Numbered from the stretch's first letter, positions 1 through 8,975 are shown. The stretch: 64,000 nt of DNA from Actinospica robiniae DSM 44927 (GCF_000504285.1 NZ_KI632511.1:2477372-2541371), one strand, 5' to 3'. The notes: generated from the sequence alone by a model not told the origin. A program made the numbers and translations.

Positions 1-219
1 TGCAACCTGATCAATCCCGAGCTGGTGATCCTGGCCGGCGAGGGCGTGAGCGTCTACGACCTGATGCGCCCGGCCGCCGAGGACGCGCTGGCGCACCATT
101 CCTTCTCCACCGCCGCGGCCGACTGCACCGTCCTGCTCGACCCGGTGGACGACGACATGTGGACGCGCGGCGCGGCCTGCCTGGTACTCCGGGCGACCGT
201 CCGCGCCCCGGTGTCGTGA
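1..219 (+). CDS. ROK-family protein, C-terminal fragment
   Basis: Only the last 72 codons are in the window; the reading frame is open from base 1 to the TGA at 217-219. The fragment opens with an NPE-LV-ILAGEG stretch, which matches the conserved block near the C-terminus of ROK (repressor/ORF/kinase) proteins, where Asn-Pro is followed by a hydrophobic strand and a glycine pair. I cannot tell a ROK repressor (with N-terminal winged helix) from a ROK sugar kinase because the N-terminus is missing. It lies 105 bp upstream of a sugar ABC importer operon on the same strand. ROK repressors often control such importers, so a regulator is the likelier reading. Confidence 0.6.
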   Translation, partial: CNLINPELVILAGEGVSVYDLMRPAAEDALAHHSFSTAAADCTVLLDPVDDDMWTRGAACLVLRATVRAPVS

Positions 220-324
220 AACCCGCACCGAACCGGCACCACCGCAGTACCCGTACGTCGACGAGCACCGCCCGCTCCACCTCGAACCGCGGCCCCGGCC
301 GCCCGAATCGCAAGGAAGCGATCG

Positions 325-1644
325 ATGTCAAAGACCACGCGCAGGGCCGCGGCAGCCGCCGCGGGCGCCGCCGTTCTGGCCTTCACCGCCGCCTGCTCCT
401 CGTCCTCCTCCCCCGCCGCGACGCCCGCGGCCACCGGCAAGGCCACCGGGACCATCACCTGGTTCGCCAACCAGTTCGGGCCCACCAGCACGGACGTGCG
501 CAAGACCCTGATCGCGGCGTTCGAGAAGGCCAACCCGGGCATCACGGTCAAGCTGGAGCAGGCGCCGAGCGACTCCGACACCTACCGCTCCACCCTGGTG
601 ACCCAGATATCCGGCGGCTCGAGCAGCTTCGACGTCTACAACGGCGACGTGGTCTGGCCGGCCCAGTTCGCCAAGGCGAACCTCGCCCTGCCGCTCGACT
701 CCTACCTCGACTCCTCGTACTGGAAGACCTTCTCCAACGGTCTCGTCAGTTCCCTGACGTACAAGGGCCAGACCTACGCGGTGCCGCTGTTCACCGACAA
801 CGCGTTCCTGTTCTATCGCAAGGATCTGCTGGCCAAGGCCAAGCTTCCGGTGCCCACCACCTGGGAGCAGCTGCAGTCCGAGGCCGCCACCCTGCAGAAG
901 GACGGGCTGGTCAAGTACGGCTTCGCCGCGCAGTTCGATTCCTACGAGGGCCTGACCTGCGACTGGACCGAGTTCGCGGCCGACGCCGGCGCGGCCAGCG
1001 TCAACGCCGACGGCACCTCCTCCACGATCGACTCGGCCGCGGCGCAGAAGGCGCTGACGTACATGCGGGGCCTGATCACCTCCGGTGTGGCGCCCTCGGC
1101 CGTCACCACCTTCCAGGAGCAGCAGTCCGAGTCGCTCTTCACCTCCGGCCAGGTCGCGTTCCTGCGCAACTGGACCTACGCCTACGCCGACGCGAACAGC
1201 GGCAGCTCCTCGAAGATCGCCGGCGACGTCGGCGTGGTGAACCTGCCGACCTTCGAGGGCCAGACCGGGCCGGGCTACTCGGTGACCGGCGGGTGGAACC
1301 TCTACGTCAACCCGCACAGCAAGAACCTCGCCGCGGACGTCGCCTTCCTCAAGTGGATGACCGGCACCCAGGCGCAGACGATCATCGCCGAGCAGGGCGG
1401 GGAGATCCCGACCGTGGCCGGCGTGCTGGCGGACCCGCAGGTGCAGGCGGCCAACCCGGCCTTCCCGGTGGCCGCCAAGAACAAGCTCAACGCCCGCCCG
1501 TCCTACGTCGCGCAGTACGCGCAGGTCAGCCAGGCGATCTACAACAACGTCAACGCCGCGCTGAGCGGCTCGGTCAGCCCGCAGGCGGCCCTGTCGAGCG
1601 CGAACTCGCAGATCGACTCGGCGCTCGGCAACTCCGGACTGTAG
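325..1644 (+). CDS. Sugar ABC transporter substrate-binding lipoprotein
   Basis: A 439-residue extracellular solute-binding protein (SBP family 1, maltose/oligosaccharide type). The N-terminus is a lipoprotein signal: twin Arg near residue 6, an Ala-rich hydrophobic core, and lipobox TAAC with Cys24 followed by a Ser-rich linker. The mature part starts with GTITWFANQFGP, typical of strand 1 in this fold, and length is normal for the family. ATG 325 follows a plausible AAGGAA ribosome binding site. The two permeases lie just downstream in the same direction, and no ATPase is encoded here, so a shared MsiK-like ATPase encoded elsewhere is expected (known for actinomycetes, not seen here). The neighbouring GH13 glucosidase suggests an alpha-glucoside or maltooligosaccharide ligand; this is inference. 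Confidence 0.9.
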   Translation: MSKTTRRAAAAAAGAAVLAFTAACSSSSSPAATPAATGKATGTITWFANQFGPTSTDVRKTLIAAFEKANPGITVKLEQAPSDSDTYRSTLVTQISGGSSSFDVYNGDVVWPAQFAKANLALPLDSYLDSSYWKTFSNGLVSSLTYKGQTYAVPLFTDNAFLFYRKDLLAKAKLPVPTTWEQLQSEAATLQKDGLVKYGFAAQFDSYEGLTCDWTEFAADAGAASVNADGTSSTIDSAAAQKALTYMRGLITSGVAPSAVTTFQEQQSESLFTSGQVAFLRNWTYAYADANSGSSSKIAGDVGVVNLPTFEGQTGPGYSVTGGWNLYVNPHSKNLAADVAFLKWMTGTQAQTIIAEQGGEIPTVAGVLADPQVQAANPAFPVAAKNKLNARPSYVAQYAQVSQAIYNNVNAALSGSVSPQAALSSANSQIDSALGNSGL

Positions 1645-1652
1645 AGGATCCC

Positions 1653-1679
1653 GGGGCGGGCCGCGGCGCGGCCCGCCCC
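1653..1679 (+). terminator. Intercistronic GC stem-loop after the binding-protein gene
   Basis: A perfect 12-bp stem (1653-1664 with 1668-1679) with a 3-nt loop begins 8 nt after the stop codon of the binding-protein gene and ends 26 nt before the permease start. There is no T tract. Such structures after binding-protein genes usually stop part of the transcription or protect the upstream mRNA, giving more binding protein than permease. The stem is directly visible; the role is inferred. Confidence 0.7.
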
Positions 1680-1705
1680 TTCGCCCCCGACCCACAGGTG
1701 ACTTG

Positions 1706-2629
1706 ATGTCGAGCACTGTATTGCCCTCGCGCCGGCGCTCCGGCCTGCGGCGCCGCTCCGCCCGGCTCGGCTGGGCCTTCGCCTCCCCGGCCCTGCTCGT
1801 CGTGGCCGCGGTGATGATCTTCCCGATCGTCTTCTCGGTCGTCATGTCCGCGAGCAACGTGCAGGTGAGCGGGAACGGCTTCCATCTGAGCGGGATGACC
1901 GGGTCGAACTACTCGATCCTGTTCCACGCTCCACGGTTCTGGCACGATCTCGAGTTCACCGTGCTCTACACCGTCATCACGGTCGCGGTGGAGATGGTGC
2001 TCGGCACGCTCATCGCGCTCGTGCTCGAGCGGCTGACCAAGGCGCGTGCCTGGATGATGGCGCTGCTGCTGTTGCCCTGGGCGCTGATCACGGTCGTGTC
2101 CGCCGAACTGTGGGCGTACGTGTACAACGGCGTCTACGGTGTACTGAACGCGATCTGCGGCGCTTTCGGCGTGCACGAACTCAATGTCCTGGGAACGCCG
2201 TTGCAGGCCTCGATCGCGATGGCCGTCGCGGACATCTGGAAGACCACGCCGTTCGTGGCGATCATGGTGCTGGCCGGCCTGGTCATGCTGCCGTCCGAAG
2301 TGGTGGAGGCGGCGAGGGTGGACGGCGCCGGCGGCTGGACCGTGTTCTGGCGGATCCGGCTGCCGCTGCTGCGGCCCGCGCTCGCGGTCGCCGTGCTCTT
2401 CCGGATCCTGCAGGCCTTCGGCTTGTTCGACCTGCCGTACGTGCTGACCAACGGCGGCCCCGGCACCAGCACCGAGTCCCTGGCGGTGCTCGGTTACAAG
2501 GTCTTGTTCAACGACCTCGAATTCGGCCCGGGCGCGGCGGTCGCCGCCAGCACCGCGCTGATCGTGCTGGTGTTCTGCCTGCTGTTCCTCAAAGTGTTCC
2601 GTACCCAGGTCGGCGAGCAGGAGGACTGA
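1706..2629 (+). CDS. Sugar ABC transporter permease, MalF/UgpA type
   Basis: A 307-residue integral membrane permease with about six hydrophobic segments; the first spans roughly residues 22-45. The cytoplasmic EAA loop that contacts the ATPase is visible as EVVEAARVDGAGGWTVFWRI, with the conserved Glu-Ala-Ala and Gly. A TTG codon sits directly before ATG 1706; I take the ATG. It follows the binding protein and is 3 bp from the second permease, so the three genes form one importer operon. MalF-type rather than MalG-type because it comes first and ends with a short cytoplasmic tail. Substrate is inferred to be an alpha-glucoside from the adjacent GH13 gene. Confidence 0.9.
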   Translation: MSSTVLPSRRRSGLRRRSARLGWAFASPALLVVAAVMIFPIVFSVVMSASNVQVSGNGFHLSGMTGSNYSILFHAPRFWHDLEFTVLYTVITVAVEMVLGTLIALVLERLTKARAWMMALLLLPWALITVVSAELWAYVYNGVYGVLNAICGAFGVHELNVLGTPLQASIAMAVADIWKTTPFVAIMVLAGLVMLPSEVVEAARVDGAGGWTVFWRIRLPLLRPALAVAVLFRILQAFGLFDLPYVLTNGGPGTSTESLAVLGYKVLFNDLEFGPGAAVAASTALIVLVFCLLFLKVFRTQVGEQED

Positions 2630-2632
2630 CCC

Positions 2633-3457
2633 ATGGCCCGACGTCGTACCCGCAACCTCGGCACGAACATCGCCGCGGTGTTCATCGCCGCCTTCGTGGC
2701 GCTGCCGCTGTACTGGATGGTGGCCTCCTCGTTCAAGGGCCAGTCCGACATCACCTCGGCCGCGGCCGTGCCGCCGCACCCCACGGTTTCGAACTACCGC
2801 AACGCCTTCGCCAACTACAACTTCGGCCAGTACCTGGAGAACTCCGCGGTCGTGGCCGTGGCCACCACCGTGATCGTCCTCGCCTTCGGCACCTTCGCAG
2901 GGTACGCATTGGCCCGGCTGCCGATGCGCGGCAAGACCGCCATCATGACGTCGCTGCTGATGATCTCGCTGTTCCCGACCATCGCCGTGGTGGCGCCGCT
3001 GTACCTGCTGCTGCGCGACATCGGCTGGCTCAACAGCTACCAGGGCCTGGTGCTCGCGTACACGGCGCTGATGCTGCCGTTCGCGATCTGGATCCTGCGC
3101 AACTTCTTCCTGACCATCCCGTTCGCGATGGAGGAGAGCGCCAAGATGGACGGCGCCGGGCCGGTGCGCACGGTGCTCCAGGTGATCCTGCCGCAGGCCC
3201 TGCCGGGCGTGTTCACCGCCGGCGTGTTCACCTTCGTGGCCGCCTGGACCGAGTTCATCATCGCGCTGACGCTCAACAACGAGGACAGATACCGCACCAT
3301 CGCGGTGGGCATCGCGCTGTTCGGCGGCCAGTTCACCACGCCGTACGGCACGATCTTCGCCGCCTCGGCGGTGGCGATGCTCCCGATCGCCCTGCTGGTG
3401 CTCATCTTCCGCCGCGCCGTCGTCTCCGGTCTCACGGCAGGCGCCGTCAAGGGCTAG
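2633..3457 (+). CDS. Sugar ABC transporter permease, MalG/UgpE type
   Basis: A 274-residue permease with a short basic N-terminus (MARRRTRNLG) and about six membrane segments. Its EAA loop reads MEESAKMDGAGPVRTVLQVI, and the FTFVAAWTEFIIALTL segment is typical of MalG-type partners. It starts 3 bp after the stop of the MalF-type gene, so translation is probably coupled, and the two should form the heterodimeric membrane channel. Length and topology are normal for the family. Nothing unusual. Confidence 0.9.
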   Translation: MARRRTRNLGTNIAAVFIAAFVALPLYWMVASSFKGQSDITSAAAVPPHPTVSNYRNAFANYNFGQYLENSAVVAVATTVIVLAFGTFAGYALARLPMRGKTAIMTSLLMISLFPTIAVVAPLYLLLRDIGWLNSYQGLVLAYTALMLPFAIWILRNFFLTIPFAMEESAKMDGAGPVRTVLQVILPQALPGVFTAGVFTFVAAWTEFIIALTLNNEDRYRTIAVGIALFGGQFTTPYGTIFAASAVAMLPIALLVLIFRRAVVSGLTAGAVKG

Positions 3458-3522
3458 GTCTGCGAATCCAGGCCGCCGCACCGCTCTCGCACCGCATCCT
3501 TTTTCCGTGAAAGGCTCCGCAC

Positions 3523-5124
3523 GTGTCCGCCTCCCCCGCCCCCGGCTGGCTGTCCGACGCCGTCCTCTACCAGATCTACCCGCAGTCCTTCGCCGACTCC
3601 GACGCCGACGGAATCGGCGACCTGGCCGGGATCACCGGCCGTCTCGAGCAGCTGGCCTGGCTAGGGGTGAACACGATCTGGCTCAACCCGATCTTCGCCT
3701 CGCCGATGCGCGACGCGGGCTACGACATCGCCGACTACCGGCGCGTGGACCCGCGTTACGGCACCGAGGCCGACCTGGTCGCGCTCGTCCTGCGCGGCCG
3801 CGAGCTTGGCATCAGGGTCCTGCTTGACCTGGTGGCCGGGCACACTTCGGATCAGCACCCTTGGTTCCTCGCCAGCGCGTCCGACCCGGCCGACGGCCGT
3901 TACGTCTGGGCCGAGGCGGACGCGTCGGGTGCGCTGCCGGAGGGATTCGTCGCCTCGCCGGGCAGCCGGTCCGGCGGGTACCTGCCGAACTTCTTCGACT
4001 GCCAGCCCGCGCTCAACTTCGGCTATGCGCGCGTGGATCCGCAGGAGCCGTGGCGCCGGCCCGTGGACGCCGAGGGTCCGGCGGCGAACCGGGCCGCGCT
4101 GACCGAGATCATGGACTACTGGCTGCGCCGCGGCGTCTCCGGCTTCCGGGTCGACATGGCGGCTTCCCTGGTCAAGGACGACCCGGGACACGAGCAGACG
4201 GCCAAGCTGTGGCGCGAGATCCGGGCCTGGCTCGCCGAAGCCCACCCGGACGCGGTGCTGCTGTCCGAGTGGGGCGACCCGGCCACCTCCGTCCCGGCCG
4301 GCTTCGACGCCGACTTCTTCCTGCAGTTCGGCGGTCCCAGTGACGGCAAGCCGCTGCGTTCGCTCTGGCACCTGGGCGAGGTGACGATCCGCGAGGACCA
4401 GGTCGCAGAGCCCTGTTTCTTCGACGCCGAGGGCCGCGGCAGCGCCAAGACCTTCCTGGCCGCATACGACGAGACCACCGCCGCGGTCGGCGGTCCGGGC
4501 CGGATCGTGCTGCCCACGGCCAACCATGACTTCGCCCGGCTGCACTGCGGCCCGCGCCCGGCCGCGCAGCTTCCGGCGGCCTTCGCGTTCCAGCTGACCT
4601 TCCCGACGCTGCCGGCGATCTACTACGGCGACGAGATCGGCATGCGCTACATCCCCGATCTGCCGGACGTCGAGGGCAGCGTGCTCGGTCCGCGCTACAA
4701 CCGGGCCGGCTCGCGCACGCCGATGCAGTGGGATCAGAGCCCGAACGCAGGGTTCTCCGACGCCCCCGCCGAGCGCCTGTACCTGCCGGTCGATCCGGCG
4801 GCCGATCGCCCGGACTTCGCCTCACAGCGTGCCGACGAACAGAGCCTCGTCCACCACGTCAGGGAACTGATCAAGCTGCGGCGCACGCATCCGGAGCTCG
4901 GTGTACACGGCAGCCTCGAGGTGCTGCATGACGGCTATCCGCTGGTCTACCTGCGCGGCGGCAGGTTCCTGATCGTGATCAACCCGTCGGCCGGTGCGGT
5001 CGTGATCGGACACGACCGCACCGACCTCGGGGCACTCCGGCCCATGCGCGAGACCGGAGTGCGCGGGAGCGGCTCGGAGATCACCGCGGACGGGTTCGCC
5101 TACGGCATCTTCGAGCTCTCCTAG
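3523..5124 (+). CDS. GH13 alpha-glucosidase (oligo-1,6-glucosidase type)
   Basis: A 533-residue cytoplasmic GH13 enzyme (no signal peptide). The four GH13 regions are present: region I DLVAGHTSDQHPWF (residues 102-115), region II GFRVDMA with nucleophile Asp211, region III LLSEWGDP with acid/base Glu249, and region IV TANHDF with His335 and Asp336. The YQIYPQSFADSDADGIGDL N-terminus is characteristic of alpha-glucosidase and oligo-1,6-glucosidase members rather than amylases. The usual VVNHTS of region I is VAGHTS here. GTG 3523 is the only start consistent with the fold. It probably hydrolyses glucosides imported by the adjacent ABC system, and lies 65 bp downstream of the permease. Trehalose synthase is a less likely alternative. 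Confidence 0.88.
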   Translation: MSASPAPGWLSDAVLYQIYPQSFADSDADGIGDLAGITGRLEQLAWLGVNTIWLNPIFASPMRDAGYDIADYRRVDPRYGTEADLVALVLRGRELGIRVLLDLVAGHTSDQHPWFLASASDPADGRYVWAEADASGALPEGFVASPGSRSGGYLPNFFDCQPALNFGYARVDPQEPWRRPVDAEGPAANRAALTEIMDYWLRRGVSGFRVDMAASLVKDDPGHEQTAKLWREIRAWLAEAHPDAVLLSEWGDPATSVPAGFDADFFLQFGGPSDGKPLRSLWHLGEVTIREDQVAEPCFFDAEGRGSAKTFLAAYDETTAAVGGPGRIVLPTANHDFARLHCGPRPAAQLPAAFAFQLTFPTLPAIYYGDEIGMRYIPDLPDVEGSVLGPRYNRAGSRTPMQWDQSPNAGFSDAPAERLYLPVDPAADRPDFASQRADEQSLVHHVRELIKLRRTHPELGVHGSLEVLHDGYPLVYLRGGRFLIVINPSAGAVVIGHDRTDLGALRPMRETGVRGSGSEITADGFAYGIFELS

Positions 5125-5128
5125 CCGA

Positions 5129-7018
5129 TCAGCCCTCTGACCAGATCTCGCTGCCGCTGCCGTTGCAGTCGTAGATGTCGGTCAGCGAGCCGTCCGCGGT
5201 GGCCGCGCCGCTGACGCTCAGGCACTTGCCGGACTGCGTGCCGACGATGGTGCCGCCCGAACCGGTGGTCCACTGCTGGTTCGCGGCGCCGTTGCAGGTG
5301 GCGATGTCGACGCCGGCGCGGTCGGCGGTGGAGCTGCCGGTCACCTCCAGGCACTTGCCGGACAGGGCGCCGACGATCGTGCCGTTCGCGTTGATCGTCC
5401 AGTTCTGGCTCGGGGTGCTGTTGCAGGTGTAGATGTCCGCGGTGGACCCGTCGGCGGTGGCGCCGCCGGTCACGCTCAGGCACTTGCCGGACAGGCCGCC
5501 CACCAGTGTCGTGCCGGTGGCGCCGCCGCTGCCCGGGGTGAGCGTGATCAGCGCGGCGCTGCCGGCGTTGACCGAGACCGTCAGGGTGCTGCCGTTCACC
5601 GCGACGGCCGAGGCGGTGGGCGCGGGCAGGGCGCCGTTCGCCTGGACGCTCTGCCCGCCGAGGGTGATGCCGCTCGTCGCGGTCAGGCCGCCGGCGGTCA
5701 GGTCGACGCGGCTGCCGGCGTTGAAGTTCCCGCCGAGGTCGAGTTGCAGCGTGGTCGCGCCGTTGCTCGCCGGGTCCTGGACGTCGTCGAGCACGACGGT
5801 CATGGTGCCGTCGGCGTGCCGGACCGCGTAGGCGCGCACGTTGGCCCAGTCGGCGTTGCTCACGTTCAGGAAGCTGCCGGTGCCGACCGCGTGTACGGCG
5901 GCGAGCCCGTAGTACTCCGGCTGCGCGGCCAGAGTGCCGGCGGTGGCGGCCGCCGCGCTCGGAGCGCACAGGGGGGTGTAGTACATGAACAGCGGCTTGC
6001 CGGTGTCGCACTGCAGCACGGTGCCGTGCATGTAGTCCCCTGACACGCCTTCGCGGGCGAAGTCGAGCTGCTCGTCGATCTCCCACAGCGCCGACGCGTA
6101 GACGTCGCTGACCCCCTGCATGCCTTCGCAGACCACGGAGTTGCCCTCGTCGATGATCGGCGGCACATGCAGCTTCGCCGCCTGCGTGACCGCGTTGTCG
6201 GCGACGGAGGTCTCCGCGTTGCGCACCGAAGTGCCCAGCAGCTGGGCGATCGTGGGATCGTCACCGCTGGAGCAGTCGCTGAGCGGGTAGTAGTGGTTCG
6301 TCAGCTCACTGATGTTGGGATGGGCGAGGCCGGCCTCGGCGGTGACGAACGCACTCTGCCACAACCCGGTCGGCGAGCCGGCCGCGTCCGAGCCCTCGAT
6401 CGCCACACCCGGGGCGGCGGCGGTGATGGCCGCGACGTAGGCCTTGAAGTCGGTGAAGTACTGCGCGGTGTTGCTCGAGTACTGCGAATACAGGTCCGGC
6501 TCGTTGCCGATCTCGATGGCCTGCAACGAGGATCCGAGCGCCGCCGACGCGTGCGCCGCCTCGTCGGCCGCGCGGGCCGCGTCGTAGTGCTTGAGGTTGA
6601 CCCCGAGGATCACCTTCCAGCCGCTCGCCTTCGCCAGCGTGCCCAGCGCGGTCAGGTCGGCCGGGGTGATGGTGGCGATGGACCAGGACGGCGGCGTCTC
6701 CCCGCTGGAGGTCCAGTAGGTCTCGTCCACGGTGTTGCCGCCGATGCGCATCACCGAGGAACCCAGGGTCTTGAGGTAGCTGGCGAGGTTGCCCGAAGTG
6801 AAGCTCGGCAGGGCGAGATCGGAGGCCTCGAAGGAGAAGCCGAGGGAGCCGGCGCCGAGCGAGGTGCTCAGCGCGCTCTGGGTGATGCTGACGACCGGCG
6901 GCGCGGTCGCGGCCGAGGCCGGGGCGGGCGCGGCGGCGAGCGCCGTCCCGGCGAGGGCCAGCGCGACGGCCGCGGCGCCGAGCCTGCGCGGGCGCAGGTG
7001 GGCGGTGATGGCGTTCAT
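5129..7018 (-). CDS. Secreted GH79-like glycoside hydrolase with C-terminal ricin-type lectin domain
   Basis: About 629 residues. I start at ATG 7018 (AGGGAT upstream) rather than an in-frame ATG 14 codons earlier. A Sec signal ends in PAPASAATA. The catalytic part looks like a clan-A barrel: EIGNEPD with the acid/base Glu at about residue 173, and PIIDEGNS with the nucleophile Glu at about 291. This, plus a beta-sandwich after the barrel, fits GH79 (heparanase/beta-glucuronidase-like) enzymes. The last ~130 residues form a ricin-B trefoil with three GKCL repeats, each ending in a Q/E-x-W element (SQNWT, NQQWT, SEIWS). It probably binds and cleaves an extracellular polysaccharide such as arabinogalactan or a uronic-acid polymer; the substrate is not visible. 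It converges on the GH13 gene with a 4-bp gap. Confidence 0.8.
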   Translation of the reverse strand: MNAITAHLRPRRLGAAAVALALAGTALAAAPAPASAATAPPVVSITQSALSTSLGAGSLGFSFEASDLALPSFTSGNLASYLKTLGSSVMRIGGNTVDETYWTSSGETPPSWSIATITPADLTALGTLAKASGWKVILGVNLKHYDAARAADEAAHASAALGSSLQAIEIGNEPDLYSQYSSNTAQYFTDFKAYVAAITAAAPGVAIEGSDAAGSPTGLWQSAFVTAEAGLAHPNISELTNHYYPLSDCSSGDDPTIAQLLGTSVRNAETSVADNAVTQAAKLHVPPIIDEGNSVVCEGMQGVSDVYASALWEIDEQLDFAREGVSGDYMHGTVLQCDTGKPLFMYYTPLCAPSAAAATAGTLAAQPEYYGLAAVHAVGTGSFLNVSNADWANVRAYAVRHADGTMTVVLDDVQDPASNGATTLQLDLGGNFNAGSRVDLTAGGLTATSGITLGGQSVQANGALPAPTASAVAVNGSTLTVSVNAGSAALITLTPGSGGATGTTLVGGLSGKCLSVTGGATADGSTADIYTCNSTPSQNWTINANGTIVGALSGKCLEVTGSSTADRAGVDIATCNGAANQQWTTGSGGTIVGTQSGKCLSVSGAATADGSLTDIYDCNGSGSEIWSEG

Positions 7019-7094
7019 GACGATCCCTAGGTCCGCAATCGTGTTCATGTATGAGAACAATGATTAGGTGGGTGAACCGACGTCACGATATGGC

Positions 7095-7110
7095 CGTGGC
7101 CTAGACCAGT
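7095..7110 (-). promoter_or_regulatory. DasR-like (dre) operator upstream of the GH79-like gene
   Basis: Read on the minus strand this is ACTGGTCTAGGCCACG, 77 bp before the GH79-like start. The published consensus for the GntR regulator DasR is ACTGGTCTAGACCACT; 14 of 16 positions agree. DasR controls chitin and N-acetylglucosamine functions in Streptomyces. The match is seen directly; that a DasR homologue binds here is inferred. Confidence 0.45.
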
Positions 7111-7255
7111 CAACGGTCCGGGGTTCCGAAACTTGAACACGGCGAAGATCGAATCGCCGCGAGGCCCGCCGCTTCACGCGGTCGGGCTGCGCGACCGGAG
7201 TTGGATTCGGCCACCCGAGGTCCGAGCCGACTCAGGGGCATGCGAAACTGGCGCG

Positions 7256-7846
7256 GTGAAGGGATCAGGACTCCGCGGCCGCCGCGGTGCGCTCGCACTG
7301 CTGTCGGTGGGCCTCATCGGCACGGCCGGGCTGGCCGGCTGCTCCGGCGGCACGGTGAGCAGCGGTGGGATCGGCTATGTCGACCCGGAGACCACCATCA
7401 CCCGGTTCCAGACCGCCGAGCGCGGCGAGGCGCCCCGGCTCTCGGGATCCACTACCACCGGATCCTCGTATACGACCTCTTACCTCGGCCACGTCACCGT
7501 CATCAACATATGGGGATCATGGTGCACGCAATGCCGTGAAGAGGCCCCTTCGTTCGCCGAGGCGGCCAAGGATTATGCGTCGAAGAACGTGCGGTTCGTC
7601 GGCGTCGACACGCTCGACAACGACTCCTCCGCCAACGCGTACCTGTCGCGCTACGGCATTTCATACCCGGCGCTGGCGGATCCCGAAGAGAAGCTCGTGC
7701 TCGATCTGAAGTCGATCGTACCCGCCGAAGGGATTCCGTCGACGCTCATCGTGGACGAAGACGGGAAGGTCGCCGTCCGCGCGATCGGTGCGATCACGGA
7801 GCCGGAGCTGGACCAGCAGCTCGACTACGTCCTCACGGCGGGCTAA
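7256..7846 (+). CDS. TlpA/ResA-like thioredoxin-fold lipoprotein
   Basis: About 196 residues from GTG 7256, which begins a basic N-terminus and a lipoprotein signal with lipobox LAGC (Cys29). The thioredoxin fold follows: VINIWGSWCTQCREEAP carries the redox CxxC at Cys90 and Cys93, and EGIPSTLIVDEDGKV contains the cis-Pro loop. This layout matches membrane-tethered extracytoplasmic thiol reductants of the TlpA/ResA/CcmG type, which act in cytochrome c maturation or reduce secreted proteins. No cytochrome genes are adjacent. An earlier in-frame ATG at 7133 would place about 40 non-conserved residues before the signal, so I reject it. It is transcribed away from the GH79-like gene. Confidence 0.85.
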   Translation: MKGSGLRGRRGALALLSVGLIGTAGLAGCSGGTVSSGGIGYVDPETTITRFQTAERGEAPRLSGSTTTGSSYTTSYLGHVTVINIWGSWCTQCREEAPSFAEAAKDYASKNVRFVGVDTLDNDSSANAYLSRYGISYPALADPEEKLVLDLKSIVPAEGIPSTLIVDEDGKVAVRAIGAITEPELDQQLDYVLTAG

Positions 7847-7937
7847 CCGAGGCGCAGCCCTGACGCGGCTGGCGCCCAACGCCAGAGGTCGAAGATGTCA
7901 TGGCCGGCCGCTGACGAGTCCGGTCCGGACCGCGATG

Positions 7938-8690
7938 TCAGCGGACGCGGCGAAGCGCGGTGTGGGTGAGCATGAATCGGGGGTGGCGCGCGGTGTTGGG
8001 GGCGGCAGTGTGGAAAAGGGCCGGGTGCCAGAGCACGACGTCTCCGGGCGAGCCGGTGAGCTCGGTGACCCGCAGTGGGACGTCGGCTACCTCCGCTCCG
8101 TGGTCCATCAGCGCCGCGATGCGATCCTCGCGGCCGGAGGGGTGCCAGATCTCGTGGAGCCATGGGTCCTGCCGTGAGAGCTCGTCGCGCACCGTGCGCG
8201 AGTGCGCGCCGGGATAAGCGGCGGCCAATCGGTGGGAGCCCTCGATGACCAGTGTGCCGCCGCCCCGCGCGCGGACTTCACTGAGGTAGGCGAACATCCG
8301 GACGGACGGTAGGTCGGGCGCGGGCGGCGAGTCGAGATGCCAGCCGCCGGACGGGATCTCCCAGTCGCCGTCTGCGGTGAAGGTCACGAGTGGGCGTCCC
8401 CAGCCGCCTGCCTGGCCGGTCCACCCGTCCCCGAGGAGCTCCTGCAGAGCGTTGCCGACGGCGTCGCTGCCGACCCCGGTGAACACGCCCGACTGCCCGA
8501 ACCGTGTGAGCCACTTCCCCGCCGGCGACTGGCTGCCGGCCTGCCGCCAGGTCACGGGATCGCCCGGCTGCGGGCCGTGCGCGCTGAGTTCTCGCCACAG
8601 CGCCTCGGCCAGGCCCGACGGGTCGAACGCGCCTGCCAGGCGGACCCAGCCTCGCTCGAAGAAACTCGCCAGCCCGTCCACGCCCTTCAT
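7938..8690 (-). CDS. Phytanoyl-CoA dioxygenase-like Fe(II)/2-oxoglutarate oxygenase
   Basis: About 250 residues from ATG 8690; ATG 8711 would add seven residues. The double-stranded beta-helix iron site is visible as GGWHLDS (HxD) and the distal His in LWHPALFHTAAPN, followed by an Arg for 2-oxoglutarate binding in NTARHPRF. This is the PhyH family, whose members hydroxylate small molecules or do unknown chemistry. The gene stands alone between a TlpA-like lipoprotein (convergent) and a cellulase gene, so context does not suggest a substrate. Start codon confidence is low because neither ATG has a strong ribosome binding site. Confidence 0.75.
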   Translation of the reverse strand: MKGVDGLASFFERGWVRLAGAFDPSGLAEALWRELSAHGPQPGDPVTWRQAGSQSPAGKWLTRFGQSGVFTGVGSDAVGNALQELLGDGWTGQAGGWGRPLVTFTADGDWEIPSGGWHLDSPPAPDLPSVRMFAYLSEVRARGGGTLVIEGSHRLAAAYPGAHSRTVRDELSRQDPWLHEIWHPSGREDRIAALMDHGAEVADVPLRVTELTGSPGDVVLWHPALFHTAAPNTARHPRFMLTHTALRRVR

Positions 8691-8850
8691 GGTTGCAGGC
8701 CGTGGCGCCATGCCCAAGCTCTTTACGCCAGTCCCGGGGCAGGGCCGAGAAGGCGCCCCGGTTCCTGGGCACGACCGAACCGTCAACCAACACCGCGACA
8801 ACCCATTGCCACTGAAGCACCCTCGCCCTCGCCTGACCCGCGCGCGGGGT

Positions 8851-8893
8851 CCGGGGTGTCCCCGGCGTGGGGGTCTGGGGGCCGTGCCCCCAG
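8851..8893. repeat. Two small GC hairpins in the 8691-8975 gap
   Basis: Between the PhyH-like gene and the cellulase gene the 285-bp gap holds two short perfect hairpins: 8851-8856 with 8860-8865 (6 bp, 3-nt loop) and 8875-8881 with 8887-8893 (7 bp, 5-nt loop). They lie beside the larger terminator-like stem at 8924-8962. I see no gene in this gap. Confidence 0.5.
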
Positions 8894-8923
8894 GTAGGCA
8901 CAGGGTGCCGTGCGCTCGACGGA

Positions 8924-8962
8924 GGCCCTGACCCCCGTAGCGAAGCGCAGGGGGTCAGGGCC
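8924..8962 (-). terminator. Rho-independent-like terminator of the cellulase gene
   Basis: A perfect 13-bp inverted repeat (8924-8936 with 8950-8962) with a 13-nt loop begins 13 bp downstream of the stop codon of the minus-strand cellulase gene. There is no U-tract, as is common for actinomycete terminators. It would end the cellulase transcript before the PhyH-like gene, which is on the same strand. Confidence 0.75.
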
Positions 8963-8975
8963 GGAGAAGAGCGCG

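Noticed and set aside
8691-8801. A minus-strand frame upstream of the PhyH-like gene reading VVAVLVDGSVVPRNRGAFSALPRDW, suggestive of a transposase remnant.
   Set aside because: Too short, no recognised motif and no terminal repeats; the bases are better explained as leader of the PhyH-like gene.
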